64,000 bases of DNA from an uncultured Hungatella sp. (lineage in GTDB: Bacteria; Bacillota; Clostridia; Lachnospirales; Lachnospiraceae). Position numbers and translations under genes: made by a program. Every line of letters starts with the position of its first letter. Within the stretch, counting starts at the first letter, position 1. Location: positions 27,406-91,405 of the forward strand of contig CAJUJV010000003.1 of assembly GCA_910586845.1 (NCBI GenBank), given 5' to 3'. Positions 35,149-43,510 of this stretch are shown here, in pieces. The notes beneath the pieces were generated by a model. The model was not told the origin of the DNA, did no database searches, and saw only the letters and a list, made by a program, of their open reading frames with translations.

Positions 35149-35583
35149 TTAAAACTTGAGCTCTAAAGCCTGTGGTTTCTGAGCTGCCTGCTCATGATCC
35201 GGGCCAGCGTATACGTGAAGCTTCTTAATCATGCCTTTTCCCAAAGGTCCTTTTGGAAGCATACCCTTTACCGCTAACTCGATAACTCTCTCCGGCTTCT
35301 TGGCCATCATTTCACGGAGAGTAGTCTCCTTCATGCCGCCTACATAGTCGGAGTGATGGTAGTAGATCTTCTGATCCAGCTTCTTGCCGGTTATCTTAAC
35401 CTTCTCGGCATTTACGATGATCACATAATCGCCGCAATCCATATGAGGAGTATAGATCGGTTTGTTCTTTCCTCTCAAAACCCTGGCTACTTCTGAAGCC
35501 AAACGTCCTAATGTATATCCGGTAGCATCTACTACGTACCATTTTCTCTCAATCGTCGCTGGACTAGCCATAAAACTCTTCAT
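35149..35583 (-). CDS. rplM: 50S ribosomal protein L13
   Basis: This 144-aa protein has [31 protein letters not shown] and the late [17 protein letters not shown] motif, all typical of L13. GGAGG lies 7 nt before the ATG. It heads the rplM-rpsI operon with its own strong promoter and an untranslated leader of about 110 nt. In B. subtilis this pair directly follows truA; here about 12 kb separate them. Confidence 0.97.
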   Translation of the reverse strand: MKSFMASPATIERKWYVVDATGYTLGRLASEVARVLRGKNKPIYTPHMDCGDYVIIVNAEKVKITGKKLDQKIYYHHSDYVGGMKETTLREMMAKKPERVIELAVKGMLPKGPLGKGMIKKLHVYAGPDHEQAAQKPQALELKF

Positions 35584-35645
35584 TGGTCAACCTCCTGTGA
35601 TATTCCTTGATCTCTATAAAATTTCCTGAAAACATATATCGTAAA

Positions 35646-35675
35646 ATGCCGACTCCGGGGCTTTGGATCGGTCAT
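35646..35675 (-). promoter_or_regulatory. candidate L13 leader hairpin
   Basis: In the rplM leader the minus strand can form ATG-CCGA ... TCGG-CAT pairing around a purine-rich loop. Its position fits an autoregulatory L13 leader, but I could not check it against the known consensus. Confidence 0.35.
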
Positions 35676-35699
35676 TTTCGCCTAACGTCACAGTTATAC

Positions 35700-35728
35700 A
35701 TTATATAACACATGGCCGGGTGTGTCAA
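35700..35728 (-). promoter_or_regulatory. promoter of rplM-rpsI
   Basis: On the minus strand a perfect TTGACA and a perfect TATAAT are separated by 17 bp. Confidence 0.85.
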
Positions 35729-35771
35729 CAATTTTTTCCCTGTTTTTTCCCTGTTTTTCCTGTAATACAGC

Positions 35772-35812
35772 AAAAGCCTCCCGAACCGGACCCCAGCCCG
35801 GACGGGAAGCCT
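35772..35812 (-). terminator. terminator of the sugar permease genes
   Basis: On the minus strand GGCTTCCCGTCCGG pairs with CCGGTTCGGGAGGC (two mismatches) and is followed by TTTTGC, 20 bp after the permease stop. Confidence 0.75.
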
Positions 35813-35832
35813 TCTCTCCTGTCTTCTGACTC

Positions 35833-36708
35833 TTATCCTTTGACTCCGCCGCCGGTGACGCCTGCGATGATCTTCTCTGACAGGAAGATGTACAGGATAA
35901 AGGTAGGCAGAAACACGATGACCACTGCCGCGAACATGCCGGCCCAGTCTCCGGTGTACTTCATGGAATTGATCATGGAGTACAGTCCTACGGCGATGGG
36001 ACGCAGCTTATCGGAGTTGGCAAAGATCAGGGAAATGAAATATTCATTCCAGATATTGATAAAGTTAAAGATGGTGACCGTGATGATACCCGGCTGGGCC
36101 ATGGGCAGCATGATCAGCCAGAAGGTCTTGGTAGGCGGACATCCGTCGATAGCCGCCGCTTCCTCAAAGGCCCGGGAAAGGTTGCTGAAAAAGGTCATGA
36201 GGAAGATAGTGGTGTAGGGGATGTTGATGCCGATATACAGAAAGATCAGCAGGATCCCGTTGCTCAGCACGTGGTTCAGGATCCCCATATTGGCCACGAT
36301 CCCGAACAGCGGCAGCACAATCATGACCACCGGAACACCCATGGCAGACACAAAACCGGTCTGGATCAGTTTATTTCCGGGAAATATGAACCGGGCCAGA
36401 ACATAAGCCGCAGGGGCGCAGATCACGATAAGGAGGCTGCATGAGATAACGGAATAGATCAGGGAGTTCCTGAATATCCCGGCCACGTCGGAATTCACCC
36501 ACGCCTTGGAATAATTCTCAAAATGAAGCCCTGAGGCCAGCAGTTTGTTGGAAAAGATCTCCTTGGTGGTGGAAAAACTTGCCAGAAGAACCCACCCCAG
36601 AAGAACGAAGGTGAAGGTGATCCAGAGCAGCAGGATCAGATATCCGGGGGCAAGACGCAGCTCCTTTTTCCAGTTTACCGGATCCCGGTATTTTTTTTCT
36701 TTCGCCAT
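35833..36708 (-). CDS. carbohydrate ABC transporter permease, MalG type
   Basis: This 291-aa permease has six predicted membrane helices and the EAA loop EEAAAIDGCPPTKTFWLIMLPMAQPG that contacts the ATPase. Its C-terminus (EKIIAGVTGGGVKG) is standard for sugar CUT1 systems. It pairs with the MalF-type gene 15 bp upstream. No ATPase gene is present in the cluster, so a shared MsmK-type ATPase encoded elsewhere is probably used. Confidence 0.92.
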   Translation of the reverse strand: MAKEKKYRDPVNWKKELRLAPGYLILLLWITFTFVLLGWVLLASFSTTKEIFSNKLLASGLHFENYSKAWVNSDVAGIFRNSLIYSVISCSLLIVICAPAAYVLARFIFPGNKLIQTGFVSAMGVPVVMIVLPLFGIVANMGILNHVLSNGILLIFLYIGINIPYTTIFLMTFFSNLSRAFEEAAAIDGCPPTKTFWLIMLPMAQPGIITVTIFNFINIWNEYFISLIFANSDKLRPIAVGLYSMINSMKYTGDWAGMFAAVVIVFLPTFILYIFLSEKIIAGVTGGGVKG

Positions 36709-36723
36709 AATCTTCCCCTCCTT

Positions 36724-37629
36724 TTAGAATTCCAGATCATCGTCTTTAAGCAGATGGTTGCACACCCAGAAGATGGCCACCACGCAGACGCTTAAGAGCA
36801 CGCCGATGGCTGCGCCCAGGCCGGAATTTCGCTCCGTGACGCTGTTGCCTGCGCCAAAGATCTGCATATACATATAAACCATGGGAGTGATGGTCTGAGT
36901 GTCCGCCGTGACGGTGGAAAACAGCTGGGACCACACAAAGAAGCCCACACTGGTAACACTCCACATGGTAATGTTCGTCTTAAACACGCCTTTCAGCAAA
37001 GGCATGGTGATGTAACGGAACTGATTGAGCTTGTTGGCGCCATCCAGTGTGGCGGCCTCAAAATAGTCGGAGCTGATGCGTTCGATGCCGCTGGCGAAGA
37101 TCAGCATGTGATATCCTACCATACCGAAACAGTAGGCCAGCAGAAGAGCCGCGAACTTGTGGTCATTGTCCAGCCACTGAACCTTGGCCAGAGAATCAAG
37201 GCCCAGACCGGAAAATACGGTTTTCAGAAGTCCGAACTTGGGGCTGTAGACGTACTGCAGCCACATGGTAGCCAGTGCTACGGCACTGACGATGTTAGGC
37301 AGGTAAATTACTGCCCGGAAGAAGCTTTTAAAACGGATCCCGCTGGTGATGATGACGGCAAACAGAAGGGCCAGGGACATGACGATGATGCCGCCTATGA
37401 ACCAGATCCGCAGCAGATTCCACATGGATATGCGGAACAGACTGGTATTTGCCAGTTTAGTGAAATTGGCCAAGCCTGTAAACTGCCACTTTGACACCGG
37501 GTCCGTGATCCCGTCGATCTTAAAAAAGCTCATGATGACAGTGCGGACAATGGGATACAGGAAAATGACAGAAAACATCAGTACTGCCGGGGTCAGAAAC
37601 AGTATGATCATGCCTTTGTTTCGTTTCAT
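36724..37629 (-). CDS. carbohydrate ABC transporter permease, MalF type
   Basis: This 301-aa permease has six membrane segments (first: IILFLTPAVLMFSVIFLYPIV) and the EAA-type loop DYFEAATLDGANKLNQFRYITMPLLKG. It forms the channel with the MalG-type partner. It lies after the binding-protein gene, separated by a terminator-like hairpin that probably lowers permease expression relative to the binding protein. Confidence 0.92.
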   Translation of the reverse strand: MKRNKGMIILFLTPAVLMFSVIFLYPIVRTVIMSFFKIDGITDPVSKWQFTGLANFTKLANTSLFRISMWNLLRIWFIGGIIVMSLALLFAVIITSGIRFKSFFRAVIYLPNIVSAVALATMWLQYVYSPKFGLLKTVFSGLGLDSLAKVQWLDNDHKFAALLLAYCFGMVGYHMLIFASGIERISSDYFEAATLDGANKLNQFRYITMPLLKGVFKTNITMWSVTSVGFFVWSQLFSTVTADTQTITPMVYMYMQIFGAGNSVTERNSGLGAAIGVLLSVCVVAIFWVCNHLLKDDDLEF

Positions 37630-37656
37630 CCCGATTTCCCCCTTTCATTGAGAGAA

Positions 37657-37687
37657 AAAAGGCGGCAGCTTATCCCTGCCGCCTTTT
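37657..37687 (-). terminator. intercistronic terminator between binding protein and permeases
   Basis: Perfect 12-bp stem AAAAGGCGGCAG / CTGCCGCCTTTT with a 7-nt loop, followed on the minus strand by TTCTC. It would allow partial read-through into the permease genes. Confidence 0.75.
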
Positions 37688-37701
37688 AAACTGTTCGGTT
37701 G

Positions 37702-39036
37702 TTAGTTACCTGCCTTCTTCAGAGCGTCTACAAAGCCCTGGGCATCGATAGAGCCTCCGCAGAGTTTCAGGAAGTTCTCTTTGATGATGGGGGTCATATC
37801 TGCATTGGCCTCGGCGCCGGCTGCCCACGGATAACGGGTGGTCATGCTGTCCATAACCGGTTTCACGCAGGAGATGAGGGCCGGCCATTCTGTGTTATTG
37901 GAGTCTGCCGGAATACCGATCGACAGCTCGGAGAGCATCTTGTCGTATTCTCCCTGAGTGATGTAGCAGATCAGTTTAAATGCGTTCTCTGCGTTCTTGG
38001 AGTCCTTGTTGATAGCCAGTACCTGAGCGCCGTAGTTGGCGGCGTCCACTCCGTCGGTTCCGCCTTCTACTGTCGGATAGCTGAAGCAGCCCCATACAAA
38101 ATCGTCGCCTGCCATATCCTTTACCTCATTGGGAAGCCAGGAGCCGTTTAAGTACATGGCAGCCGTTCCCATGGCCAGTTCCTGATTCTGTCCTGCCGGC
38201 CACACGTTGGAAGCGATGGTATCGGAGAAATAGCCCTTGGACGCAAAGTCCGCATAAGCCTGAGCCGTAGCCATGACTGACGGATCATCCCACTGGCCGC
38301 CCTTGACGATCTCTTCCGTCTTGGGCTCTCCCACCAGTCTGGACATATGATATCCGAACATACAGGTTATGTAAGCGTCGTCACAGGTGATGGGGGTGTA
38401 TCCTTTTTCCTTAATCTTGGCGCAGGCCGCATCAAGCTCTGCCCAGGTAGTGGGAACAGATGTGATCTGTGCTTCGTCAAAAATAGCCTGATTGTAGAAA
38501 AATGCGAATACGTTGGGCTGATAGGGGATGGACTTCAGGGTGCCTCCGCCCACTTCACGGCAGGCCGCGATCAGTCCGGCGTTGGCCGTAGCCTCGTAGT
38601 CAACTGCCTTGGACAGCTCTTCCAGATCCATCAGATACTGTCCCCAGGTAGTGTTCACACGGTCGATATCCTCGTCAAACAGGTCGATGTTGGTCCCTGC
38701 ATCCAGAGCCGGCTGAAGTCCTTCTCTGATACCGGTACGTCCCTTAAACTGCAGGTCCACGCTGATGCCTGTGTCTGCTGTAAACTGATCAACTGCCGCC
38801 TGAATGGCTTTCCCCTGAGGCTCTGTGGCCTCCCACATGGACCAGTATACCAGGCTGCCTCCGTCGCCTGCCGGAGCCTCTGCCTGAGCGCCGCCTCCCG
38901 CGGGAGCCGCCGTAGTCTGTGCAGGAGCCGCGCCTCCTGCCGTGGTCTCTGCCGTCTGGCTGCCGCCTCCGCCGCATGCGGTCAGGGAAACTGCCATCGC
39001 TGATGCCAGAACAAGTGCCATTACTTTTTTCTTCAT
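37702..39036 (-). CDS. carbohydrate ABC transporter substrate-binding lipoprotein
   Basis: This 444-aa family-1 binding protein has a lipoprotein signal peptide with lipobox SLTAC and a Gly/Ala/Thr-rich linker. The mature domain has LVYWSMWEATEPQ and TTWAELDAACAKIKEKG. Gene context beside a GH112 phosphorylase suggests lacto-N-biose, galacto-N-biose or a related disaccharide as ligand. It has its own upstream operator and promoter, and a terminator-like hairpin follows it. Confidence 0.9.
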   Translation of the reverse strand: MKKKVMALVLASAMAVSLTACGGGGSQTAETTAGGAAPAQTTAAPAGGGAQAEAPAGDGGSLVYWSMWEATEPQGKAIQAAVDQFTADTGISVDLQFKGRTGIREGLQPALDAGTNIDLFDEDIDRVNTTWGQYLMDLEELSKAVDYEATANAGLIAACREVGGGTLKSIPYQPNVFAFFYNQAIFDEAQITSVPTTWAELDAACAKIKEKGYTPITCDDAYITCMFGYHMSRLVGEPKTEEIVKGGQWDDPSVMATAQAYADFASKGYFSDTIASNVWPAGQNQELAMGTAAMYLNGSWLPNEVKDMAGDDFVWGCFSYPTVEGGTDGVDAANYGAQVLAINKDSKNAENAFKLICYITQGEYDKMLSELSIGIPADSNNTEWPALISCVKPVMDSMTTRYPWAAGAEANADMTPIIKENFLKLCGGSIDAQGFVDALKKAGN

Positions 39037-39085
39037 AAAAAATATCCTCCTCTTTTACTGCTTGGCCTCTGTTACTTATAGACAT

Positions 39086-39144
39086 AGTATAGTAAAAATG
39101 CACAGAAAAATATTTGCACAATCAGCCTGTATATTTGTAAATTA
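39086..39144 (-). promoter_or_regulatory. promoter and direct-repeat operator of the sugar-binding protein gene
   Basis: Two direct repeats, TATTTGCACAATC at 39111-39123 and TATTTGTAAATTA at 39132-39144 on the plus strand, start 21 bp apart. The -10 TATACT (minus strand, 39086-39091) has no good -35, and the operator overlaps where one would be, as expected for an activator-dependent promoter. The same repeats, also spaced 21 bp, precede the nucleotidyltransferase gene. Confidence 0.6.
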
Positions 39145-39207
39145 GGATATTTTTTGTGATTTTGTACACGTTATCCGTCTTTTTCTTTCTTCTGCTCTCT
39201 GTTTTGA

Positions 39208-41376
39208 CTAATCTCTGATGGCTCTCCAAAGGATCTGGCTGCCCTCCATCTCCACTTCCTCTTTGTTCCCGTCTCCCTCATAGATCATGGTGGTCTGAGG
39301 TTCCATGGAATTGTTCACCACCGCGTAATGGCCTCTTTCCGGATAAGCATGGACCTCGCAGAGCGGGTTGTCCGCGTACCAGCGTTTCATCCCGTCCTCT
39401 TTCCCCGCGCTGTAATACAGGCAGCGGATCAGGAGCCTGGTATTTTCATGGCTGTAAGGAAGCCCTGCCACGTATACTCCCCGGCCCTTTCCGTAACCGT
39501 GAGCGCTCAGATGAACCTCCCCGTCGGAGAATTCCACGATCTCCGTGTCCTCCGAGAGGGCATAGACGTTGTTCACGCTCTCGCCGAAGTCAAAGACCTC
39601 TGTCCGGTCTTCTGTGAGAAAATGTTCTTCCAGAGCCTTTGTAAAATATTTATCCGTGGACAGGCTGAATCCCAGCTCCTTATCCACTCCCAGCACGTCT
39701 GCCAGCTGGAAGAACCGGCCGCCGCTGTGGACCGCCGACGGTTCCCCGATGCCCACAAATCCTCCGCCGTTCCACACAAAGCGGCGGACCGCTGTGACCA
39801 GATCCTCCTCAAGCCACCTCTCGCCCCCGGAAAATGCGGTCCGGGCCGCTCCCGCGTTGATGATCACATCAATGTCTTCCGGGATACCCTGTTTTTTGAT
39901 ATCGTCAAAGCTTAAGAACACCACATCCACCCCGGCTCCGCTTAAAGCCTCCAGCACTCCGAAATAAGAGTAAGTCTGCTTGTACCAGAGGGCATGGGCT
40001 ACCATGAAAGCCTGCCAGGACCGAAGCTTTCCCCAGCAGTTGAGAACCGCCACCTTCAGGCCGCAGTAAGGCCGGGTGCCACCGATCCTGTCATAGATCT
40101 CCCGGAACTCATCCGTCACCTTCTCGATATAATCCACGAATTCCGGGAATTTATATGCCAGGCTTAAGTACCCGCCGTATCCGATGCGGTCCACCGGCTT
40201 GCGCATCAGGGCTCTCCTGGCGCAGAGCCAGTTCTCCCTGGCCTCCAGGCAGGGATCATTGCCCTCGTAGAAAGTGTCCGGGAAAAAGTAGGGCAGGAAC
40301 CGGCCCTCGGTGTACCGCACTCCCGGGATGTCGGAGATCAGCCTCAGAGTGGCTCCGCCGCCTACGCTTCCCACCACAGCGTCAAGGCCGATCTCCGGAA
40401 AATACTTCCCGTAAGGTTCGGTTCCGATCCAGTTGTCCCCCAGGAACATCATGGCCTCCCGGCCCGCCTCATGGACCAGATCCACCAGTTCTTTCGCTTT
40501 TTTGGCCACAAATCTCTGGATAAAATCCATGTAGTCCAGATACCGTCCCGAGGGAACCCGGAAGGTGGAATTATAGTACCCGTTGTCCACGATGTCCTCG
40601 GGCCTGAGTCTGTAGCCGTACTCTTCCTCGAATTCCTCCAGAGCCTTCACCGAAACCGTGGCGCCGTATCCGAACCAGTCCACAAATTTCTCTTTGGCCC
40701 TGTCATTGAACACCAGAGTGAAATGGTAGAAAAAGGTGGTAAACCGCACCACGTCGGTCCTGGGATTGTCTTTCAGCCACTGTACCAGGTAATCCCTGGC
40801 GTACTGTCCGGAGGCAGTCTGACGGACGTCAAAGGGAATCTCATGAGGCTTATCTCCCCAGTCGTTGGTAATATGGTTGTACATCTGAGTAGGATCCCAG
40901 ACGGCAAATACCAGAAAAGACACGGTGTACTCATGAAAAGCCGCGGCATCCCTCACGGTTACCACGTTTCGCTCCTGATCCACCTGCCACCGGTCAGGAT
41001 CCACCGGTTCCCCCGCGGTCCGGTCCATGACCTCCCACCACCGTTTGCAGTCATGGACATAATCGGGCACCACCTGCTGGTCAAAATACCCTTCCATAAA
41101 CGGGATCTCCACCTCCGGGCCCGCTGCGGTCACCCTGGTGCTCATCAGGTACAGCTGCTGGCACTCGTCCATATGCTCCCGGGCAAACTCATTGTGCCCC
41201 CGGGCCACAAAATAGGTGGTATAGACGGCAGCATCCAGGGCTTTGATCTCCTCCGGCAGTTTGGTGCCGTCGCTGTCCCGCAGGGCATCGGCCCCCCAGC
41301 GCTCCATCATCTCTTTTGTCTCCTCCAGAAAATTTCCTTCACTGGGAAGAGTAACACGGCCTTTGGTCTTCGACAT
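39208..41376 (-). CDS. lnpA: 1,3-beta-galactosyl-N-acetylhexosamine phosphorylase (GH112)
   Basis: This 722-aa cytosolic enzyme of glycoside hydrolase family 112 shows MSKTKGRVTLPSE at its start, the TTFFYHFTLVFND segment, the catalytic-acid region MFLGDNWIGTEPYGKYF and GYGGYLSLAYKFPEF. The family phosphorolyses Gal-beta-1,3-GlcNAc or Gal-beta-1,3-GalNAc to galactose-1-phosphate and the HexNAc. A GH112 branch instead uses galactosyl-rhamnose, but the NahK-like kinase next door favours HexNAc substrates. The ATG at 41376 follows AAAGGAG; the earlier frame to 41430 has no RBS. Confidence 0.92.
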   Translation of the reverse strand: MSKTKGRVTLPSEGNFLEETKEMMERWGADALRDSDGTKLPEEIKALDAAVYTTYFVARGHNEFAREHMDECQQLYLMSTRVTAAGPEVEIPFMEGYFDQQVVPDYVHDCKRWWEVMDRTAGEPVDPDRWQVDQERNVVTVRDAAAFHEYTVSFLVFAVWDPTQMYNHITNDWGDKPHEIPFDVRQTASGQYARDYLVQWLKDNPRTDVVRFTTFFYHFTLVFNDRAKEKFVDWFGYGATVSVKALEEFEEEYGYRLRPEDIVDNGYYNSTFRVPSGRYLDYMDFIQRFVAKKAKELVDLVHEAGREAMMFLGDNWIGTEPYGKYFPEIGLDAVVGSVGGGATLRLISDIPGVRYTEGRFLPYFFPDTFYEGNDPCLEARENWLCARRALMRKPVDRIGYGGYLSLAYKFPEFVDYIEKVTDEFREIYDRIGGTRPYCGLKVAVLNCWGKLRSWQAFMVAHALWYKQTYSYFGVLEALSGAGVDVVFLSFDDIKKQGIPEDIDVIINAGAARTAFSGGERWLEEDLVTAVRRFVWNGGGFVGIGEPSAVHSGGRFFQLADVLGVDKELGFSLSTDKYFTKALEEHFLTEDRTEVFDFGESVNNVYALSEDTEIVEFSDGEVHLSAHGYGKGRGVYVAGLPYSHENTRLLIRCLYYSAGKEDGMKRWYADNPLCEVHAYPERGHYAVVNNSMEPQTTMIYEGDGNKEEVEMEGSQILWRAIRD

Positions 41377-41414
41377 TTTCCTTCTCCTTTCTGATCTGCC
41401 GGCCGGCGGCCTGC

Positions 41415-41443
41415 TTGCGGCCGGAGGCAAGATATGTTAAACT
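41415..41443 (+). promoter_or_regulatory. weak promoter candidate of the AraC-type gene
   Basis: TTGCGG and TAAACT are 17 bp apart, giving a leader of about 36 nt to the ATG at 41486. It overlaps the GH112 promoter region on the other strand. Confidence 0.4.
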
Positions 41444-41444
41444 G

Positions 41445-41473
41445 ATTCTATCCTCAGATTTTTCGTGATTCAA
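41445..41473 (-). promoter_or_regulatory. promoter of the GH112 gene
   Basis: On the minus strand TTGAAT and TAGAAT are spaced 17 bp apart. The -35 overlaps the RBS of the divergent AraC-type gene. Confidence 0.6.
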
Positions 41474-41485
41474 GGAGGCCTTTCC

Positions 41486-42409
41486 ATGGCATATAAAAGC
41501 ACCACTCTCAGGACCGCCCTGACCGTCCGCAATATCGTTTCTATCCATTATTTCGACTATATGAGCAACTTTACTTTCCCCGGGGAGAGCCATGATTTCT
41601 GGGAGCTTCTCTGTGTGGACAAAGGCGAGATCGACGCTGTGGCAGGAGAGGAACGCCACACTCTGAAAAGAGGCAGCATCATCTTCCACCAGCCCAATGA
41701 ATTCCACAACGTGATCACCAACGGCCGTATCGCCCCCAGCCTGGTAGTCATCGCCTTCGAGTGCCGCTCTCCGGCCATGGAAGCCTTCCGCGGGCAGATC
41801 CTTACGGTCCAGGACACGGAAAGTGCTCTTCTGGCCCAGATCATCATCGAGGCCCGCCGGGCTTTCCTGGGACGGCTGGATGATCCTTACCAGGAAGAGC
41901 TGGTGCGCAACACCGTTTCTCCCGGCTTCGGGGCGGAACAGCTGATCAGAAACTATCTGGAAGAACTTCTGATCCACCTTTACCGCCGGTATTTTGCCAA
42001 TCCTCTTCCCGTACCTCAGAGCCTGAGACGCCCCTTGATGGGGCATCCCAATGAAACTTATAATCGGGTTATCCGTTACATGGAGGAACATGTCAGTGAA
42101 CAGCTGACCATCGAAAAAATCTGCAAGAACACATTGATAAGCCGCTCCCGCCTTCAGAAACTGTTTCAGGAGCTTCACGGCTGCGGCGTCATGGAATTTT
42201 TTACCCTGATGAAGATCGACACCGCCAAAGAGCTGATCCGCAGCAATCAGCTGAATTTTACTCAGGTTTCCGACCGCCTGGGCTATACCTCGGTCCACTA
42301 TTTCTCCAGACAGTTTAAGAAAGTGACTCACATGACTCCTTCCGAGTATGCCTCTTCCATCCGTCTCCTGTCGGAAAAAGATCACGGACGGGAAATCTCT
42401 CATCCCTGA
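41486..42409 (+). CDS. AraC family transcriptional regulator
   Basis: This 307-aa regulator has an N-terminal cupin-like sensor domain (ESHDFWELLCVDKGEI, LKRGSIIFHQPNEFHNV). The C-terminal double HTH includes EHVSEQLTIEKICKN and the AraC signature SVHYFSRQFKKVTHMTPSEYA. The ATG at 41486 follows AAGGAGG. It lies inside the disaccharide-use island, divergent from the GH112 gene, and probably senses the sugar and activates the island. Its 3' end overlaps the end of the convergent NahK-like gene by 10 bp. Confidence 0.9.
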   Translation: MAYKSTTLRTALTVRNIVSIHYFDYMSNFTFPGESHDFWELLCVDKGEIDAVAGEERHTLKRGSIIFHQPNEFHNVITNGRIAPSLVVIAFECRSPAMEAFRGQILTVQDTESALLAQIIIEARRAFLGRLDDPYQEELVRNTVSPGFGAEQLIRNYLEELLIHLYRRYFANPLPVPQSLRRPLMGHPNETYNRVIRYMEEHVSEQLTIEKICKNTLISRSRLQKLFQELHGCGVMEFFTLMKIDTAKELIRSNQLNFTQVSDRLGYTSVHYFSRQFKKVTHMTPSEYASSIRLLSEKDHGREISHP

Positions 42410-43509
42410 TACTTTTTCACGATATCCTTCATCTGAGACCACTTTCGTTCCATGTCCGCAACCAGGGCAAACTGGGTCCGGCAGCGGTCCAGATTATGTC
42501 CTTCCCTGCTGGTATGGAAATAGGTGTCTCCCTGAAGGTAATCGGTGAGGAAACGCATACCGCACTCCAGAGTCATCATCCTGGCGCCGTAAGGCAGCAT
42601 GTCGGTCTCCGTCTCTGTCAGCCGTCCCTCGCTCCCCTCCAGGAATCCTCTGGTGTAGATCTCAAAAAGAGGCAGGGACAGGGACACTTTGGACAGATCT
42701 CTCTCATCCTCCTGGGCGGTGTTGGCGCCGAAGCGGATGGAATCGCCGTAGTCAAAGATGGAAAATCCCGGCATGATGGTGTCCAGATCGATGATACACA
42801 GAGCCTGGCCCGTGGCGTCGTCGATCATGATGTTGTTCAGTTTGGTGTCGTTGTGGCTCACCCGCAGAGGAAGCCTGCCTTCCTTCTGCAGATCATAGGC
42901 AAGGCTCATATCCTTTTCCCGCTCTCTCACGAACCGGATCTCATCCTGCACGCCGGCCGCCCTCCCCATGACGTCTTCCTCCACGGCCTTCTGGAAGGTC
43001 AGGAACCGGGCCGCGGTGTTGTGGAAGTCCGGGATGGTCTCTGTCAGCTCATCCGCCGGATAGTCTGCCAGAAGACACTGGAACCGGCCGAAGGCTTTGC
43101 CGCTCTGATAGAAATCTTCCTCTTTCTCCACCAGATTGTAGCAGGTGGCCCGGTCGATGAACAGGTAAGCCCTCCAGTAGTTTCCGATGCTGTCCTGATA
43201 GTAATCCTTTCCGTCTTTTGTGGGAACCAGGTTCAGAGTCTCCCTGTCCGGATCTCCGTGGTTCTCCAGGATCTGGCGGCGCAGGAAGGAGGTCACTCCC
43301 TTCACATTCTTCATAAGACCGTCAATATCCCTGAAAACATCATGGTTCATCTGCTGCAGGATATAAACATACTCCTGCCCGTCCTCCTCACAGACCAGAC
43401 GGAAGGTCAGGTTGATATGGCCGCTTCCGTAGGGCTCACAGCTCTTCACCTGTCCCTTTACCGCAAATGCCTCCGCTGCTTCCATCTTTCTAACTTCCTT
43501 TTCGCTCAT
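42400..43509 (-). CDS. nahK: N-acetylhexosamine 1-kinase-like phosphotransferase
   Basis: This 369-aa APH-fold kinase has a glycine-rich start (YGSGHINLTFRL), the catalytic loop SHNDTKLNNIM with its Asp and Asn, and the metal-binding IDLDTIMPG. NahK from bifidobacteria phosphorylates GlcNAc or GalNAc released by GH112 at the anomeric carbon, so this gene fits the pathway. It lies 1 bp after the nucleotidyltransferase gene. The substrate is inferred from context. Confidence 0.85.
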   Translation of the reverse strand: MSEKEVRKMEAAEAFAVKGQVKSCEPYGSGHINLTFRLVCEEDGQEYVYILQQMNHDVFRDIDGLMKNVKGVTSFLRRQILENHGDPDRETLNLVPTKDGKDYYQDSIGNYWRAYLFIDRATCYNLVEKEEDFYQSGKAFGRFQCLLADYPADELTETIPDFHNTAARFLTFQKAVEEDVMGRAAGVQDEIRFVREREKDMSLAYDLQKEGRLPLRVSHNDTKLNNIMIDDATGQALCIIDLDTIMPGFSIFDYGDSIRFGANTAQEDERDLSKVSLSLPLFEIYTRGFLEGSEGRLTETETDMLPYGARMMTLECGMRFLTDYLQGDTYFHTSREGHNLDRCRTQFALVADMERKWSQMKDIVKKYQG

Positions 43510-43510
43510 G

